This document shows, one piece after another, positions 43,786 through 52,979 of a stretch of 64,000 nucleotides of DNA. This DNA comes from Dyella_A ginsengisoli (lineage in GTDB: Bacteria > Pseudomonadota > Gammaproteobacteria > Xanthomonadales > Rhodanobacteraceae). The notes under the pieces were generated by a model. The model had not been told where the DNA came from. It did not search any database and saw nothing but the letters and a program-made list of their open reading frames with translations. The DNA lies in the NCBI RefSeq assembly GCF_044904665.1, contig NZ_JADIKM010000001.1, positions 558,001 to 622,000 of the forward strand. Direction: 5' to 3'. How positions within the stretch are numbered: the stretch's first letter is position 1; every line of letters begins with the position of its first letter. The position numbers were made by a program, and so were the translations under genes.

Positions 43786-45077
43786 GGCAGGTGCTCCGAC
43801 GACAGGGTGGAGGCGGGCAACAGGTAGGCCAACGCTGCCCACGCGCGGGCCTGGGCGGCCAGCGCATCGGTGTAGTCCAGGCGTAGCGCGATCTCGTCAC
43901 GGCGTGCATCGAGCCACGGCTGCAGCGGGCCGCCCCCCCGGTACGCGGCCAGCGCCACTCGCGTGCGGTCGCGCGCCAGCGGGAGCAGCAGCTCGCGATC
44001 GCGATCCACCTGACGGTTCCAGCCCTGCCAGTCGGCGGCGATCCGCGCGATCGATTCGCGCTGGGCGCGGCGCGCGTCCTCGCGCGCGAATTGCACCGCG
44101 TCGCGGGCCTCCTGGCGGGCGCTGACGGCACGGTCCTGCCGGTTGCGGGTGAACAGTGGCAGGCTCACGCCCACCTGCAGGGTGACCATGTCCGACAGGC
44201 GCGGAGCGCGTTGGCCGTACATCAGGCTGACGCTCCAGTCGGGATGCAGGGTGGCCCTGGCCTGGTCGAGCGCGGCCTGCGCCTCTCGCTCACGCGCCTG
44301 CCACGGCTGCATCGGCGCCTGCCGGTCCACCTCGCGCTGCAGGGTAGGCACCGGTACCGGCAGCTGCGTGAAATCGGGCGGCTCGGCCAGCGGGGCGTCT
44401 ACCTGCGGTTCGGGAATCCAGCGCGCCAGACTCGCCCGCGCGCGATCCAGCTCGGCCGTCGCGGCATCGATGCGATTGGCCAGCGCGGCCTGCTCGGCGC
44501 GGGCGGCGAGCGCATCGACGGCGTTGCCGTCACCGCCGCGCAGCCGCGCCCGTGTGACACGTACGGCAAGGTCGCTCTCTTCACGCAAGGCCTGAAGGAG
44601 GTCCAGCCGTTGCCGGGCAGCCCAGCCTTCTATCCAGGCATCGGCGATCCACTGGCGCAGGTCCTGCGCCAGCGCCAGGCGATCGGCCTGCGCTGCCGCC
44701 ACCCCGGCGGAGGCGGCGTTGCGGTCGGCCTGGCGAGCGGCGCGGGAGGGAATGGTCTGCATGACGCCGACGGTGCGCATGGTCATGCTGTCGGCACGCA
44801 GGCTGAAGGCACCCGGCGCGGTCACCGGGTAATTGGCCACGCCGAAGCTGAGCACCGGGTCGGGAAGCCGGCCGGCCCGCACCGCATCGTCGCGGCTGGC
44901 GGCGACCTCGGCATCGCGGCTGTCAAGCAGGGGCGCGCGCTGCGTGCCAAGCCGTACCGCCTGGTCGAGGGTCAGCGGCACCGCCCCGTCAGCATGGGCA
45001 CGCGGCACCGTCGCCCCAGCGAAAGCGCATAGGAAAAGGCCCGGCATCAGGCGCCGGACAAGGCATCGGGAAAACAT
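43782..45077 (-). CDS. cusC: CusC-type outer-membrane efflux channel
   Basis: A 431-residue TolC-like protein with a signal peptide (MFSRCLVRRLMPGLFLCAFA). OEP repeats: LDQAVRLGTQRAPLLDSRDA and the second WSVSLMYGQRAPRLSDMVTL ... GVSLPLFTRNRQDRAVSARQ. The ATG at 45077 has GGAG 9 bp upstream; a GTG at 45083 is in frame. It lies 75 bp after the Met/Cys-rich protein gene. Confidence 0.9.
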   Translation of the reverse strand: MFSRCLVRRLMPGLFLCAFAGATVPRAHADGAVPLTLDQAVRLGTQRAPLLDSRDAEVAASRDDAVRAGRLPDPVLSFGVANYPVTAPGAFSLRADSMTMRTVGVMQTIPSRAARQADRNAASAGVAAAQADRLALAQDLRQWIADAWIEGWAARQRLDLLQALREESDLAVRVTRARLRGGDGNAVDALAARAEQAALANRIDAATAELDRARASLARWIPEPQVDAPLAEPPDFTQLPVPVPTLQREVDRQAPMQPWQAREREAQAALDQARATLHPDWSVSLMYGQRAPRLSDMVTLQVGVSLPLFTRNRQDRAVSARQEARDAVQFAREDARRAQRESIARIAADWQGWNRQVDRDRELLLPLARDRTRVALAAYRGGGPLQPWLDARRDEIALRLDYTDALAAQARAWAALAYLLPASTLSSEHLP

Positions 45078-45152
45078 GGTCACTCACTCCAGGGATCCGG
45101 AAACGCCGGGGCGCGATGGCCCGGCGAACGCAAGGCGGCCAATAGCGGCCTG

Positions 45153-45632
45153 CTAGATCAGGAGCGAGCAGTACAGGAGCATCGGTGGCGGCGCAGGGGG
45201 ACGCCATCGTTCGGCGCGCACCCGCACATTGCCGCTGGACGATACCTGCGCCATCGCCGGCATCACCGGCGGCGGGGCGAGCATGCCGACCATCGCGGTC
45301 GGCACGGACGGTGCGCGTGCGTCCGGCTGGGTGGCGTGATCGGGATGGCAGTGGCCTTCGCACAGGGCACGCGCCGGAGCGCCTGTGCGCATGTCGGCGC
45401 AGTCCGGGGCCATGCCCGTATCGGGCATGGCCATGCCCGGCATGCGCATGCCGGCAGCCTGGCGACCGGCCATCATCGGCATGGCGGCCACTTCCGCCGG
45501 CAGAGCACCACCCGGCAGGCCGGCACACGCGTACGCCGCCAGCGCCAGCTGCTGGCACACCAGCCACAGCACCATCGCCCAAGTCAGGCGACGGCGAATG
45601 GTCGGTCGGAGCCGGCGGCAGCGTTTCATCAT
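45153..45632 (-). CDS. Met/Cys/His-rich exported protein of the copper operon
   Basis: A 159-residue protein with a basic start and hydrophobic segment (RRRLTWAMVLWLVCQQLALA). The mature part is rich in copper ligands (AAMPMMAGRQAAGMRMPGMA; APDCADMRTGAPARALCEGH; CHPDHATQ). The C-terminus is Pro-rich. Proteins of this sort are common in proteobacterial copper islands but have no assigned mechanism; a periplasmic copper buffer is likely. It lies between the cytochrome fusion gene (241 bp upstream) and cusC. Confidence 0.65.
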   Translation of the reverse strand: MMKRCRRLRPTIRRRLTWAMVLWLVCQQLALAAYACAGLPGGALPAEVAAMPMMAGRQAAGMRMPGMAMPDTGMAPDCADMRTGAPARALCEGHCHPDHATQPDARAPSVPTAMVGMLAPPPVMPAMAQVSSSGNVRVRAERWRPPAPPPMLLYCSLLI

Positions 45633-45873
45633 GGCGAAGATTACCCGGTCGCCACGTTGTTCGGATGACGCAGGTCAATCCGAGGACGCAGCCGTCGGCG
45701 ATGGCGGCCATTTGCCACAACTTGAGCGCATCGGCCGGCCCGGGCCGGCAGCACCGGAAGGCGGCTTCCACAGCGCTCCCGCCGGCCCCGGCGGTTGCAC
45801 AGAGGGCTTGGCGCCGTTGCGCGTCCGCACCCGTGCTGCCGAGCAGATCCACGCGCTTGCGCACCGCGATGGA

Positions 45874-46962
45874 TCACGGGACTACTCCTGCGACCGGCGT
45901 GGACTGCCACTGCACCTCGGTGATCTGCCAGGCGTCGTGGTGCTGGCGCAGGGTCAGCATTTCGCGGCTACGAACCGTCACCGGCCGGCCCTTGGCGGTG
46001 CCGGCGATGGTGGTCTCGCTGCCGACCATGGCTGTGTCGCCCATCGCCATGGAGCCGAACGTCCCCGGGCTCACCCGAGCCTGCTTGAGAAAGGCGATGT
46101 CCGCGTCGAGGTGACCTGCGGCATAGGCATCTCGCGTTTGCGTTTCGCCACCTTCGCGGATGCTAGCGTCGGGCGCCAGCTGCGCCAGCGCGGTCGCGCG
46201 ATCGCCACGCTGCAGGGCTTGCTGGAACCGGCGGGCGACCGCTTCGGCACCCGGGACGGCACCGGCACGCAGGCCCTCCAGCGGGATCGGCGTCTCGGCG
46301 GCAACCTCCTTCGCGCCTTGGTCGTGGTCGTGTGCGTCGGCGTGGCTGTGCTCATCCGGCATCGCCATAGCCGGCATCGCTTGCGCCGCGTCCCCCTGCG
46401 CGTGGTTGTGGCCACCGTCGCTGCCATCCATGTCCATGTCGTCATCCGGCGGTGCCTTGGCGACGATGTCTTTGTACTGCGCGGCTGTCATGTCCGGCAG
46501 CTTCTGCAGGAAGGCGACCATGCTCCAGATCGTGTCGTCGTCATGGCTGGCTCCCCATGCGGGCATCGCGCTCATCTTGATACCGTGCTTGATCACCCAA
46601 AATGCCTCCTTCGGGTCGACCCGCGCTTGGCTCAGGTTGGGCGGCTGAGGATACAGACCGGGGCGCAACTCGGAGTCTTTCATCGCCGGGGTGAGATGGC
46701 ACTGCGTGCACATCGCCGCGTACTGGCCGGCGCCCTTGAGGATGAGCTGCGGATCGTTCAGGTCGGGCATCTTGAGGTCGGCCGAGCGCGCTTGGATGGA
46801 GCGCTCGCGCAGCGTCTGCAGCAGTGCAAACACCGGCTTGGTGTGGTGGTCGTCGGCGCCGATGTTGTAGATGCCTGAATAGACGAACGCCCCCGCACCG
46901 ATGGCCAGCACACCCAGGACGACCGCCACGGTGATGCTGTGGTGCTTGATGTGTTTTTTCAT
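45874..46962 (-). CDS. cytochrome c fused to NTF2-like (DUF4440) domain
   Basis: A 362-residue exported or anchored protein. An N-terminal membrane helix (ITVAVVLGVLAIGAGAFVYS) precedes a class I cytochrome c domain with CTQCH and a likely Met ligand in HGIKMSAMPAWGA. A linker rich in His, Asp and Met (DDDMDMDGSDGGHNHAQGDA; MPDEHSHADAHDHDQG) follows. The C-terminal ~120 residues form an NTF2-like domain (VARRFQQALQRGDRATALAQ, RQHHDAWQITEVQWQS). It sits 13 bp after copB, in the copper run. The role could be periplasmic copper redox or binding. Confidence 0.78.
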   Translation of the reverse strand: MKKHIKHHSITVAVVLGVLAIGAGAFVYSGIYNIGADDHHTKPVFALLQTLRERSIQARSADLKMPDLNDPQLILKGAGQYAAMCTQCHLTPAMKDSELRPGLYPQPPNLSQARVDPKEAFWVIKHGIKMSAMPAWGASHDDDTIWSMVAFLQKLPDMTAAQYKDIVAKAPPDDDMDMDGSDGGHNHAQGDAAQAMPAMAMPDEHSHADAHDHDQGAKEVAAETPIPLEGLRAGAVPGAEAVARRFQQALQRGDRATALAQLAPDASIREGGETQTRDAYAAGHLDADIAFLKQARVSPGTFGSMAMGDTAMVGSETTIAGTAKGRPVTVRSREMLTLRQHHDAWQITEVQWQSTPVAGVVP

Positions 46963-46975
46963 GATGGATTCCCCT

Positions 46976-48397
46976 TCAGAACCAGATGCGCACGCCCGCC
47001 ACGAGCTGCGGGTCGAATACGGGTTGATGGTCGCGCCGTGCGTAACCGGCGGTAGCGCCGAAGCGGCGCACCCAGTTCACGCCCACATACGGCGCGATCT
47101 CGCGGCGGATCTCATAGCGCAGGCGCAGCCCCAGCGAGGCGTCGGAGACGCCGGCGCCAAGGCGACGCGCCGGGTCGGCCTTGCCGTAGGCGTTGAGCTC
47201 GAACTCCGGCGTGAGAATCAGCCGCTGGGTGAGCAGCACATCGTAGGTGGCCCGAAAACGGGCCGCCGTACGACCTGACTGGCCGACGTAGGCCGTCGCT
47301 TCCACGTCGAAAAAGTACGGCGCCAGTCCCTCTACACCGACGGCAGCCCAGGTCCGCCCGGGGCCCACGCCGATGTCCCGTCGAACGCCTAACTGGGTCG
47401 ACCAGTAGGTCGCCACCAGATGGTTCCACAGCACTTCAGCACTGCCGTCTTCGAGGCGTCCGGCGCTGCGCTCGCCCTCGCTGCGCAGCCACAGCTTGTC
47501 AGTGTCGCCGCCGTACCAGGCCTGCAGCTCCCAGGCCTGGCCGTTGGCGTTCCGCCCGTGCACCGCTTCGAGGTTGTCCAGCAGCAGTCGCCCCACCTTG
47601 GGCGGCACCATGTCCATGCCCGACATGTCGCCGTAGCCGACGCCGTCGGAATAATCGGGACTGCGCGCATCCGCCGGGGCCTTGCCGCCCTGCATGGCGC
47701 CCATCGCCATGCCGGACATGCCGTCGCCGGAAGCATTGCCCGACATCCCGGACATCAACGACGACGATGCCGACGGACGCGCGCCTTTGGCATGGTCTGC
47801 ATGATCCATCCCGGGCATCGCCCCATGCTGCATGCCGCCCACGTCCATCGAGCCCATGTCCATCGTCCCTGTCGAGGGTGTCTTGGCGGCAGGGGCGGGA
47901 TCGGGCATTTGGCCGTGCTTCATCCCGGCCATGTCGCGATCTTTTGCGGCAGGGCTGGCCCCGACTGCTGCCGGGGTGCTGGACGCGCTGGCCGGCATCG
48001 GCATGTTGCCCATGTCCATGCCACCCATGTCCATCGAGCTCATGGATGACGGCGGGCTGCTGGATGAGGTCGCCGGTGCGGATTCGGAGTGTTGCATGCC
48101 GGACATGGCCCCACGGTCCATGCCGCCCATGCCATCGCCTTTCCAGGAGCGAGTAGTCCCGGATGCTGCCGGAGCCTTCGTGCTGGACGTACTGGCGGGC
48201 ATCGGCATGCCGCCCATGTCCATGGAGCCCATGTCCATCGAACTCATGTCCATCGAGTCCTTCGCCTGGGCGGTGCTGGCGGACGGTGCGGGCGCCGACT
48301 GCGCGGCGACCGGCGGTGCCAAGGCACTACCGGCAGCGAGCGCAATGCCGAGCGCCACGCGAAGCGGGTTTTGCAACGTGCTGATGACCTGGCTCAT
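46976..48397 (-). CDS. copB: CopB outer-membrane copper-resistance protein
   Basis: A 473-residue protein. A signal peptide (QNPLRVALGIALAAGSALAP) is followed by ~240 residues of Met-rich sequence with many MDMG/GMPMP motifs, then the CopB beta-barrel domain (DMVPPKVGRLLLDNLEAVHG, GVEGLAPYFFDVEATAYVGQ, ending GVRIWF). CopB binds or releases copper at the outer membrane. Start 48397 gives a 4-bp overlap with copA. The Met-rich part is longer than usual and contains an internal DNA duplication. Confidence 0.9.
   Translation of the reverse strand: MSQVISTLQNPLRVALGIALAAGSALAPPVAAQSAPAPSASTAQAKDSMDMSSMDMGSMDMGGMPMPASTSSTKAPAASGTTRSWKGDGMGGMDRGAMSGMQHSESAPATSSSSPPSSMSSMDMGGMDMGNMPMPASASSTPAAVGASPAAKDRDMAGMKHGQMPDPAPAAKTPSTGTMDMGSMDVGGMQHGAMPGMDHADHAKGARPSASSSLMSGMSGNASGDGMSGMAMGAMQGGKAPADARSPDYSDGVGYGDMSGMDMVPPKVGRLLLDNLEAVHGRNANGQAWELQAWYGGDTDKLWLRSEGERSAGRLEDGSAEVLWNHLVATYWSTQLGVRRDIGVGPGRTWAAVGVEGLAPYFFDVEATAYVGQSGRTAARFRATYDVLLTQRLILTPEFELNAYGKADPARRLGAGVSDASLGLRLRYEIRREIAPYVGVNWVRRFGATAGYARRDHQPVFDPQLVAGVRIWF
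47977..48248 (-). repeat. duplicated Met-rich segment within copB
   Basis: Bases 47977-48043 and 48180-48248 are near-identical (GTGCTGGACG...CATCGGCATG...CCCATGTCCATG...CTCATG), encoding two copies of a SSMDMGxMDMGxMPMPAS block. They look like a tandem-type duplication that enlarged the copper-binding region. Confidence 0.65.
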
Positions 48398-50190
48398 GAC
48401 ACCACCACTTCGCGGAACATGCCCGCTTCCATGTGGTAGAGCATGTGGCAGTGATAGGCCCAGCGCCCCGCGGCGTCGGCGCTCACGGCATAACTGACTC
48501 GCTGCGCGGGCTGCACGCTGATAGTGTGCTTGCGCACCTGGAACGCACCGTCGGGATTCTCCAGCTCGCTCCACATGCCGTGCAGATGAATCGGGTGCGG
48601 CATCATGGTGTCGTTCACCAGCACCACGCGCAGCCGCTCGCCGGCACGGAAATGCACTGGCGTGGCATCACTGAACGGCACGCCATCGAACGACCACATG
48701 TATCGCTCCATGTTGCCGGTGAGGTGCAGCTCGATCTCGCGGCCGGGCTCGCGCCGGTCGATCGGCCCACCGATGGTGTGCAAGTCGGCGTAGGTCAGCA
48801 CCCGCCGACCGTTGTCGCGAAGGCCCACGCCTGGGTCGTCCAGGTTGGTGCGCGGCATGTCCACGTGCATGTCCACGCTGGGGCCGTACTCGGTACGGGC
48901 GTGGTGGACGGCGGGCGCCTTGTTCCCACCCATGTCCATCCCGGACATCCCGGACATGCCGGACATGCCGGACATGCCGGACATGTCCATGCCCTGCATG
49001 CCACCACCGCTGTGACCCCCATTCCCCATCGCCATCGCGCCCATCATGTCGACCATCGCCAGGCGCGTACGCGGGTCCATCGCCGGTACCTCGGCCTGCA
49101 TGCCCAGACGCGGCGTCAGCGTGCCGCGGGCGTAGCCGGTGCGATCGATCGACTGGGCAAACACGGTATAAGCGCGGTCTTCCTGCGGCTCCACCAGCAC
49201 GTCGTAGATCTCGGCCACGCCAATGCGGAACTCGTCCACCGGCACCGGCTCCACGTCCTGACCGTCGGCGGCGATCACGGTCATCTTCAGTCCGGGAATG
49301 CGCACGTCGAAATAGGTCATCGCCGAGCCGTTGATGAATCGCAGGCGCACCTTTTCGCCGGGCCGGAACAGGCCGCTCCAGTTACCGTTCGGCGTCGTGC
49401 CATTCATCAGGTAGGTGTAGGTGTAGCCCGACACGTCGCTCAAGTCGCTCGGGCTCATGCGCATGGTGTTCCACATCTTGCGCTTGGCCAGTGCTGCTTG
49501 GAGGCCCATGGTGCGCACGTCGCGGAAAAACTCCGGCGCGGTCGGCTCGGCAAAGTTGTAGTAATCGCTTTGGCGCTTGAGCGTGGCGAAGATGTGCTCC
49601 GGATCGTCATCGCTCCAGTCGCTGAGCATCACCACGTGGTCGCGATCGACGCGGTGCCGCTCGCCGCCGGCCGGGTCGATCACGATCGCACCGTACAGGC
49701 CGGACTGCTCCTGGAAGCGCGAATGCGAGTGGTACCAGTAGGTGCCGCTCTGCTTCACCGGGAAGCGGTAAGTGAAGGTTTCGCTCGGCGCGATGCCGGG
49801 GAAGCTGATGCCTGGCACGCCGTCCATCTGGAACGGCAGCAGGATGCCGTGCCAGTGGATCGAGGTAGGCACCGCCAGCCGGTTGGTCACGCGCAGCATC
49901 ACGGTGTCACCCTCGCGCCAGTGCAAAATCGGGCCGGGAAGGCTGCCATTGATGGTGGTGGCGATACGCCGCGCACCGGTGAAGTCGACGGGGGTTTCGC
50001 CGATGGTCAGGTCGAATGTGTCGCCGCGCAGCCGCGGCATCGCCGAGGCGGGCATCGCCGGGCCGGCGGCGCCCCAGGCACGGCCGGGCGCCAGCAGCCC
50101 GAGGCCGGCCGCGGTACCACCGGCCGCCAGGCCGAGCACGAAGTGACGGCGTGAACGATCCACCCCGTCGGGAGGAAGGAAAGGATTCAT
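48394..50190 (-). CDS. copA: CopA multicopper oxidase
   Basis: A 598-residue periplasmic oxidase of Cu(I). A Tat signal (RSRRHFVLGLAAGG) starts the protein. Copper ligands: HWHGILLP, TYWYHSHSRFQEQ, HPIHLHGMWSE and YHCHMLYHMEAGM, which cover the type 1, 2 and 3 sites. A Met-rich insert (MDMSGMSGMSGMSGMSGMDM) lies at about residue 400. The start 50190 (MNPFLPP) has GGAG upstream. It leads the copAB run and overlaps copB by 4 bp. Confidence 0.95.
   Translation of the reverse strand: MNPFLPPDGVDRSRRHFVLGLAAGGTAAGLGLLAPGRAWGAAGPAMPASAMPRLRGDTFDLTIGETPVDFTGARRIATTINGSLPGPILHWREGDTVMLRVTNRLAVPTSIHWHGILLPFQMDGVPGISFPGIAPSETFTYRFPVKQSGTYWYHSHSRFQEQSGLYGAIVIDPAGGERHRVDRDHVVMLSDWSDDDPEHIFATLKRQSDYYNFAEPTAPEFFRDVRTMGLQAALAKRKMWNTMRMSPSDLSDVSGYTYTYLMNGTTPNGNWSGLFRPGEKVRLRFINGSAMTYFDVRIPGLKMTVIAADGQDVEPVPVDEFRIGVAEIYDVLVEPQEDRAYTVFAQSIDRTGYARGTLTPRLGMQAEVPAMDPRTRLAMVDMMGAMAMGNGGHSGGGMQGMDMSGMSGMSGMSGMSGMDMGGNKAPAVHHARTEYGPSVDMHVDMPRTNLDDPGVGLRDNGRRVLTYADLHTIGGPIDRREPGREIELHLTGNMERYMWSFDGVPFSDATPVHFRAGERLRVVLVNDTMMPHPIHLHGMWSELENPDGAFQVRKHTISVQPAQRVSYAVSADAAGRWAYHCHMLYHMEAGMFREVVVS
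48941..48985 (-). repeat. five 9-bp tandem units in copA
   Basis: CCGGACATG (first unit ending C) is repeated five times in frame and encodes the SGM/GMSGM tract of CopA. Short perfect tandem repeats like this can change length by slippage and so alter the number of Met ligands. Confidence 0.8.
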
Positions 50191-50301
50191 AGGGGGACTC
50201 CATCTGCGCATCCACGGGCACGGACCATGCCTCGTGAATCGTAAAGAACGCGGGCGTGTAGCCTGAGGCTCAACGCACCACAGAGGTCATGCAGCGCAGA
50301 G

Positions 50302-50688
50302 TCAGACGGACGGCGGTCGCAGGGGTGGCGTCATCGCCACGGCCGGCGCATGGGGCACACGAAGGTGACCAAAACGCGGGGGCATCGGCAATGCAGCAGG
50401 CAGGCCGATGCGTGAAAGAAGCAGCGCGCTCGCGCACATGGATGCGCACGTGCAGTGATTCGCGGCGATGTGGTCAGCGCAACATACGTCCTGTGAGACC
50501 GGAGACATCGCATGTTGGGCGTGCGTCGGGGAGCGGCTTGCCATCGACATCGACATCGCGGTCATCGCCGGAAACGTTGGCGGCTGGGCCATGGCTGCAA
50601 AACTCTGAAGGACCAGTGCAAACCACGCCAGCAACCCGATCACCCGAAGGCGACGAGAGCGCTGAATTTGGTGGAGGGCAGGCATCAT
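50302..50688 (-). CDS. copL: CopL-like copper-resistance leader/regulator
   Basis: A 128-residue protein with a hydrophobic start (RLRVIGLLAWFALVLQSFAA) and a Met/His/Cys-rich mature part (AMTAMSMSMASRSPTHAQHA; VCCADHIAANHCTCASMCAS). It sits directly ahead of copA with 111 bp between, the place of CopL in Xanthomonas, where it is needed for copper-induced copAB expression. The name rests on position, length and composition. Confidence 0.65.
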   Translation of the reverse strand: MMPALHQIQRSRRLRVIGLLAWFALVLQSFAAMAQPPTFPAMTAMSMSMASRSPTHAQHAMSPVSQDVCCADHIAANHCTCASMCASALLLSRIGLPAALPMPPRFGHLRVPHAPAVAMTPPLRPPSV

Positions 50689-50805
50689 GGCCCTAGCACC
50701 CTAAGCTGGCGAGGCAACGGAATCAACCATGGAGTAGGGTTCATGCGCCTCGCCGGGTAGCCAGCGATAGGCTGTACGAGCTTTATGCCGCAATGAGGAG
50801 AGGGA

Positions 50806-51516
50806 ATGTCCGCGCTTTCATTCGACACCATCCACGCGCTTCTGCAGCGTTGGCGCGCCGATCCTGGCGGCACGTATCAGAGCTGGTTCCTGTGGGAAAG
50901 GCGTTTGAAGCATTTCCGGTCCATCCGTCGCGGCCTGCAAGCGGTAGTAGAAGAAATTGATACAGGGACCTTTGGCACGGCGTACCGCGGATCATCGCTG
51001 GAGACCGTCGTGCACTCGATCGCCGAGCAGCGTCAGATTTTCAAGGGGGCCGATCACGCGTTCCTGTGGAAACCGAAGCTGCGGATTCCGGACATCTACG
51101 AAAATCCCGCGCATCAACGGGCGTTCGGACGATTCTTGCAGACGTGTCTGTGCTGCGATGGCGAACAGGCGCTGGTTGAGGCGGTCCACACGCTGGATGG
51201 GCATGCCATCAAGGGCTTGGGGCCGGCGGCAGCCAATCTTCTGTATTTCCTGCACCCCACTCTCGCCATGCCGTTCAACACGGCCATACTCAACGGCTAA
51301 AACGCGCTGATGGGGGCGAAAGCTCGTCTCGGTCGCTGGGATAGCTATCTCACGATGCGGCGACAGGTGATGACGCTCAACGAGTCACATCGCAACTTGT
51401 TATCGAACGATCTGGGTGCCGTGGCGGGCTTTCTGTTCGACATGGGCAGCGGCCGCTATCCGCTGCCCGTCGAAAATTCGCCGGGGGCGTGGTCAGCCTG
51501 GCAACTTGAACCGCTG
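50806..51516 (+). pseudogene. type II restriction endonuclease remnant (nonsense mutation, 3' truncation)
   Basis: Codons 1-164 read MSALSFDTIHALLQRWRADP ... KGLGPAAANLLYFLHPTLAM ... FNTAILNG and then hit TAA at 51298-51300. Directly after it the same frame continues NALMGAKARLGRWDSYLTMR and NLLSNDLGAVAGFLFDMGSG, as in intact relatives where the stop position is a Tyr codon. I recall intact members as type II restriction endonucleases roughly twice as long, with a C-terminal nuclease domain; that part is missing and the sequence runs into the convergent CoiA-like gene. The end coordinate is approximate. Confidence 0.65.
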
Positions 51517-52979
51517 GTCAAGCAGGCAGGCGGGGGTTCACCCGTTGCCCGGCGCGCGGTGGGGGGAGGCAAGACGTCGCGAGGTGCTTTCACCAGCGTG
51601 TCCGCCACTTCCGGAAACAGGAAGGCCAGCAGTACGTCGAACTTCCGGTTAGGCAGGAAGGCGGGGTCCCCCTGGCGCATCCGCTCCCGGTATTCCGCGG
51701 CCTTTCTCACCCACTTTCCCTGTGGGTCGTAGCGCCGGATGTGTTCGTGCCGGCCATAGGCTTCGAGCATGAGCCGGTAAATCCAGAGGGTCTCCTTCCG
51801 TTGCTCAAAGACGTGGTGGCTCAGCTCCACCAGGTTGGAGTGGCGGCTCCACACGGACCGGCCGTTCTTGGCCGAGTAGGCGGCCTGCAGGTAGATGTGC
51901 GGCCCTCCATCCGCCAGTGGCGTCGCCGGCAGAGTCAGACCATGTCGGGCGAATTGCGCCACGAGGGGTTGCCATCGTTCCTGAACGGCTTCGAGGGAAG
52001 GCAGCTTGTGGCCCCAGAGGTCCAGATAGAACGCTTCCAGCGCATCACGGAGCGGTTGCTCACGGGCCAGCTTCTGCTGGTGCTTCAAAGCCTGTGCGAC
52101 CTTGACCTTCTCGGCGTCATAGTCGAAGAAGAACGAGCGAGGAACGCCATGGGCGCTGACTTCGTGCTTCAGCTCATCGAAGAACACCGTCTGCGTTTCC
52201 AGCCGGTTCTCAATCGTCCCACCCACCAGCGTCGGCACAGCCCACACGCATTCCAGGGCGAACCGTCCACTGGCCTTGGAGAGGGCAACCGTTTCCTCGG
52301 TCACCCGGAAGCCGTTGCGGTTGTTCGAGTAGAAGATGTCGTCTTCGGTGAGCCGGAAGTGGGCGGGGTCGAGGTCCCGGAAGAGCCACAGCAGACGCAC
52401 GCCCTCGTGCGCGTAGAAAGACATCCGCTGCGTGATGACGTGCAGGAAGGTGGTCGACAGCTGTGCCTCGAACACCACCTGTTCGCCCTTCCAGGTGCTC
52501 TGCACGTCGGGCTGGCGCCAACGCGTGCCGTCGGCACTGACGACCCGGGTTTCCGGCTTGCTGTCCGAGAACGCAGGGTCGGCGTCGAGACTTTCCAGCA
52601 CGCGCGCCTTGAAGCGCTTGTGCGCCTCGCTTTCCTTCGCCCCGTTGAACCGTTGAGCGCAGATGGCCCGGTCGCCTTTGCCCACGATGCCCGAGCAGGC
52701 GGTGTTCTCAAAGAGGTGCTTGAAGTAGAACCGTTCGCTGACCTTGTCATGCATACGCAGCGAAGCGAGGAACATGCCCTGGCTACACCAAGGGCACACG
52801 TATTGCGGGCGGCCCTCCTTGATCAGCGCCATCTTCTGCGCCACGCGTTTGCGTTCGACCACGTCGCCGTAGTCCCCGTCGCCAAGGAAGGCTTCGAGCG
52901 ACACCCACAGGCCCGACTGCCGGTCCAGCACGTGGGGATGGGTCTGATCTTTGGCGGCAAGCGCAGCGAGGCGGATCAT
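51456..52979 (-). CDS. CoiA-like nuclease (DUF6035-type)
   Basis: A 507-residue soluble protein. Two Cys pairs in the first 110 residues (C62-x2-C65 in YVCPWCSQ; C95 and C107) suggest a zinc site. A nuclease-like core follows: D158 in WRQPDVQSTW and E171-x-Q173 in VVFEAQLSTT, the pattern of CoiA and related PD-(D/E)XK proteins. The C-terminal half is helical. The last ~40 residues lie over the restriction-endonuclease remnant and may be a tail created by the rearrangement. Found in many integrative elements; role in DNA processing is inferred. Confidence 0.7.
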   Translation of the reverse strand: MIRLAALAAKDQTHPHVLDRQSGLWVSLEAFLGDGDYGDVVERKRVAQKMALIKEGRPQYVCPWCSQGMFLASLRMHDKVSERFYFKHLFENTACSGIVGKGDRAICAQRFNGAKESEAHKRFKARVLESLDADPAFSDSKPETRVVSADGTRWRQPDVQSTWKGEQVVFEAQLSTTFLHVITQRMSFYAHEGVRLLWLFRDLDPAHFRLTEDDIFYSNNRNGFRVTEETVALSKASGRFALECVWAVPTLVGGTIENRLETQTVFFDELKHEVSAHGVPRSFFFDYDAEKVKVAQALKHQQKLAREQPLRDALEAFYLDLWGHKLPSLEAVQERWQPLVAQFARHGLTLPATPLADGGPHIYLQAAYSAKNGRSVWSRHSNLVELSHHVFEQRKETLWIYRLMLEAYGRHEHIRRYDPQGKWVRKAAEYRERMRQGDPAFLPNRKFDVLLAFLFPEVADTLVKAPRDVLPPPTARRATGEPPPACLTSGSSCQADHAPGEFSTGSG

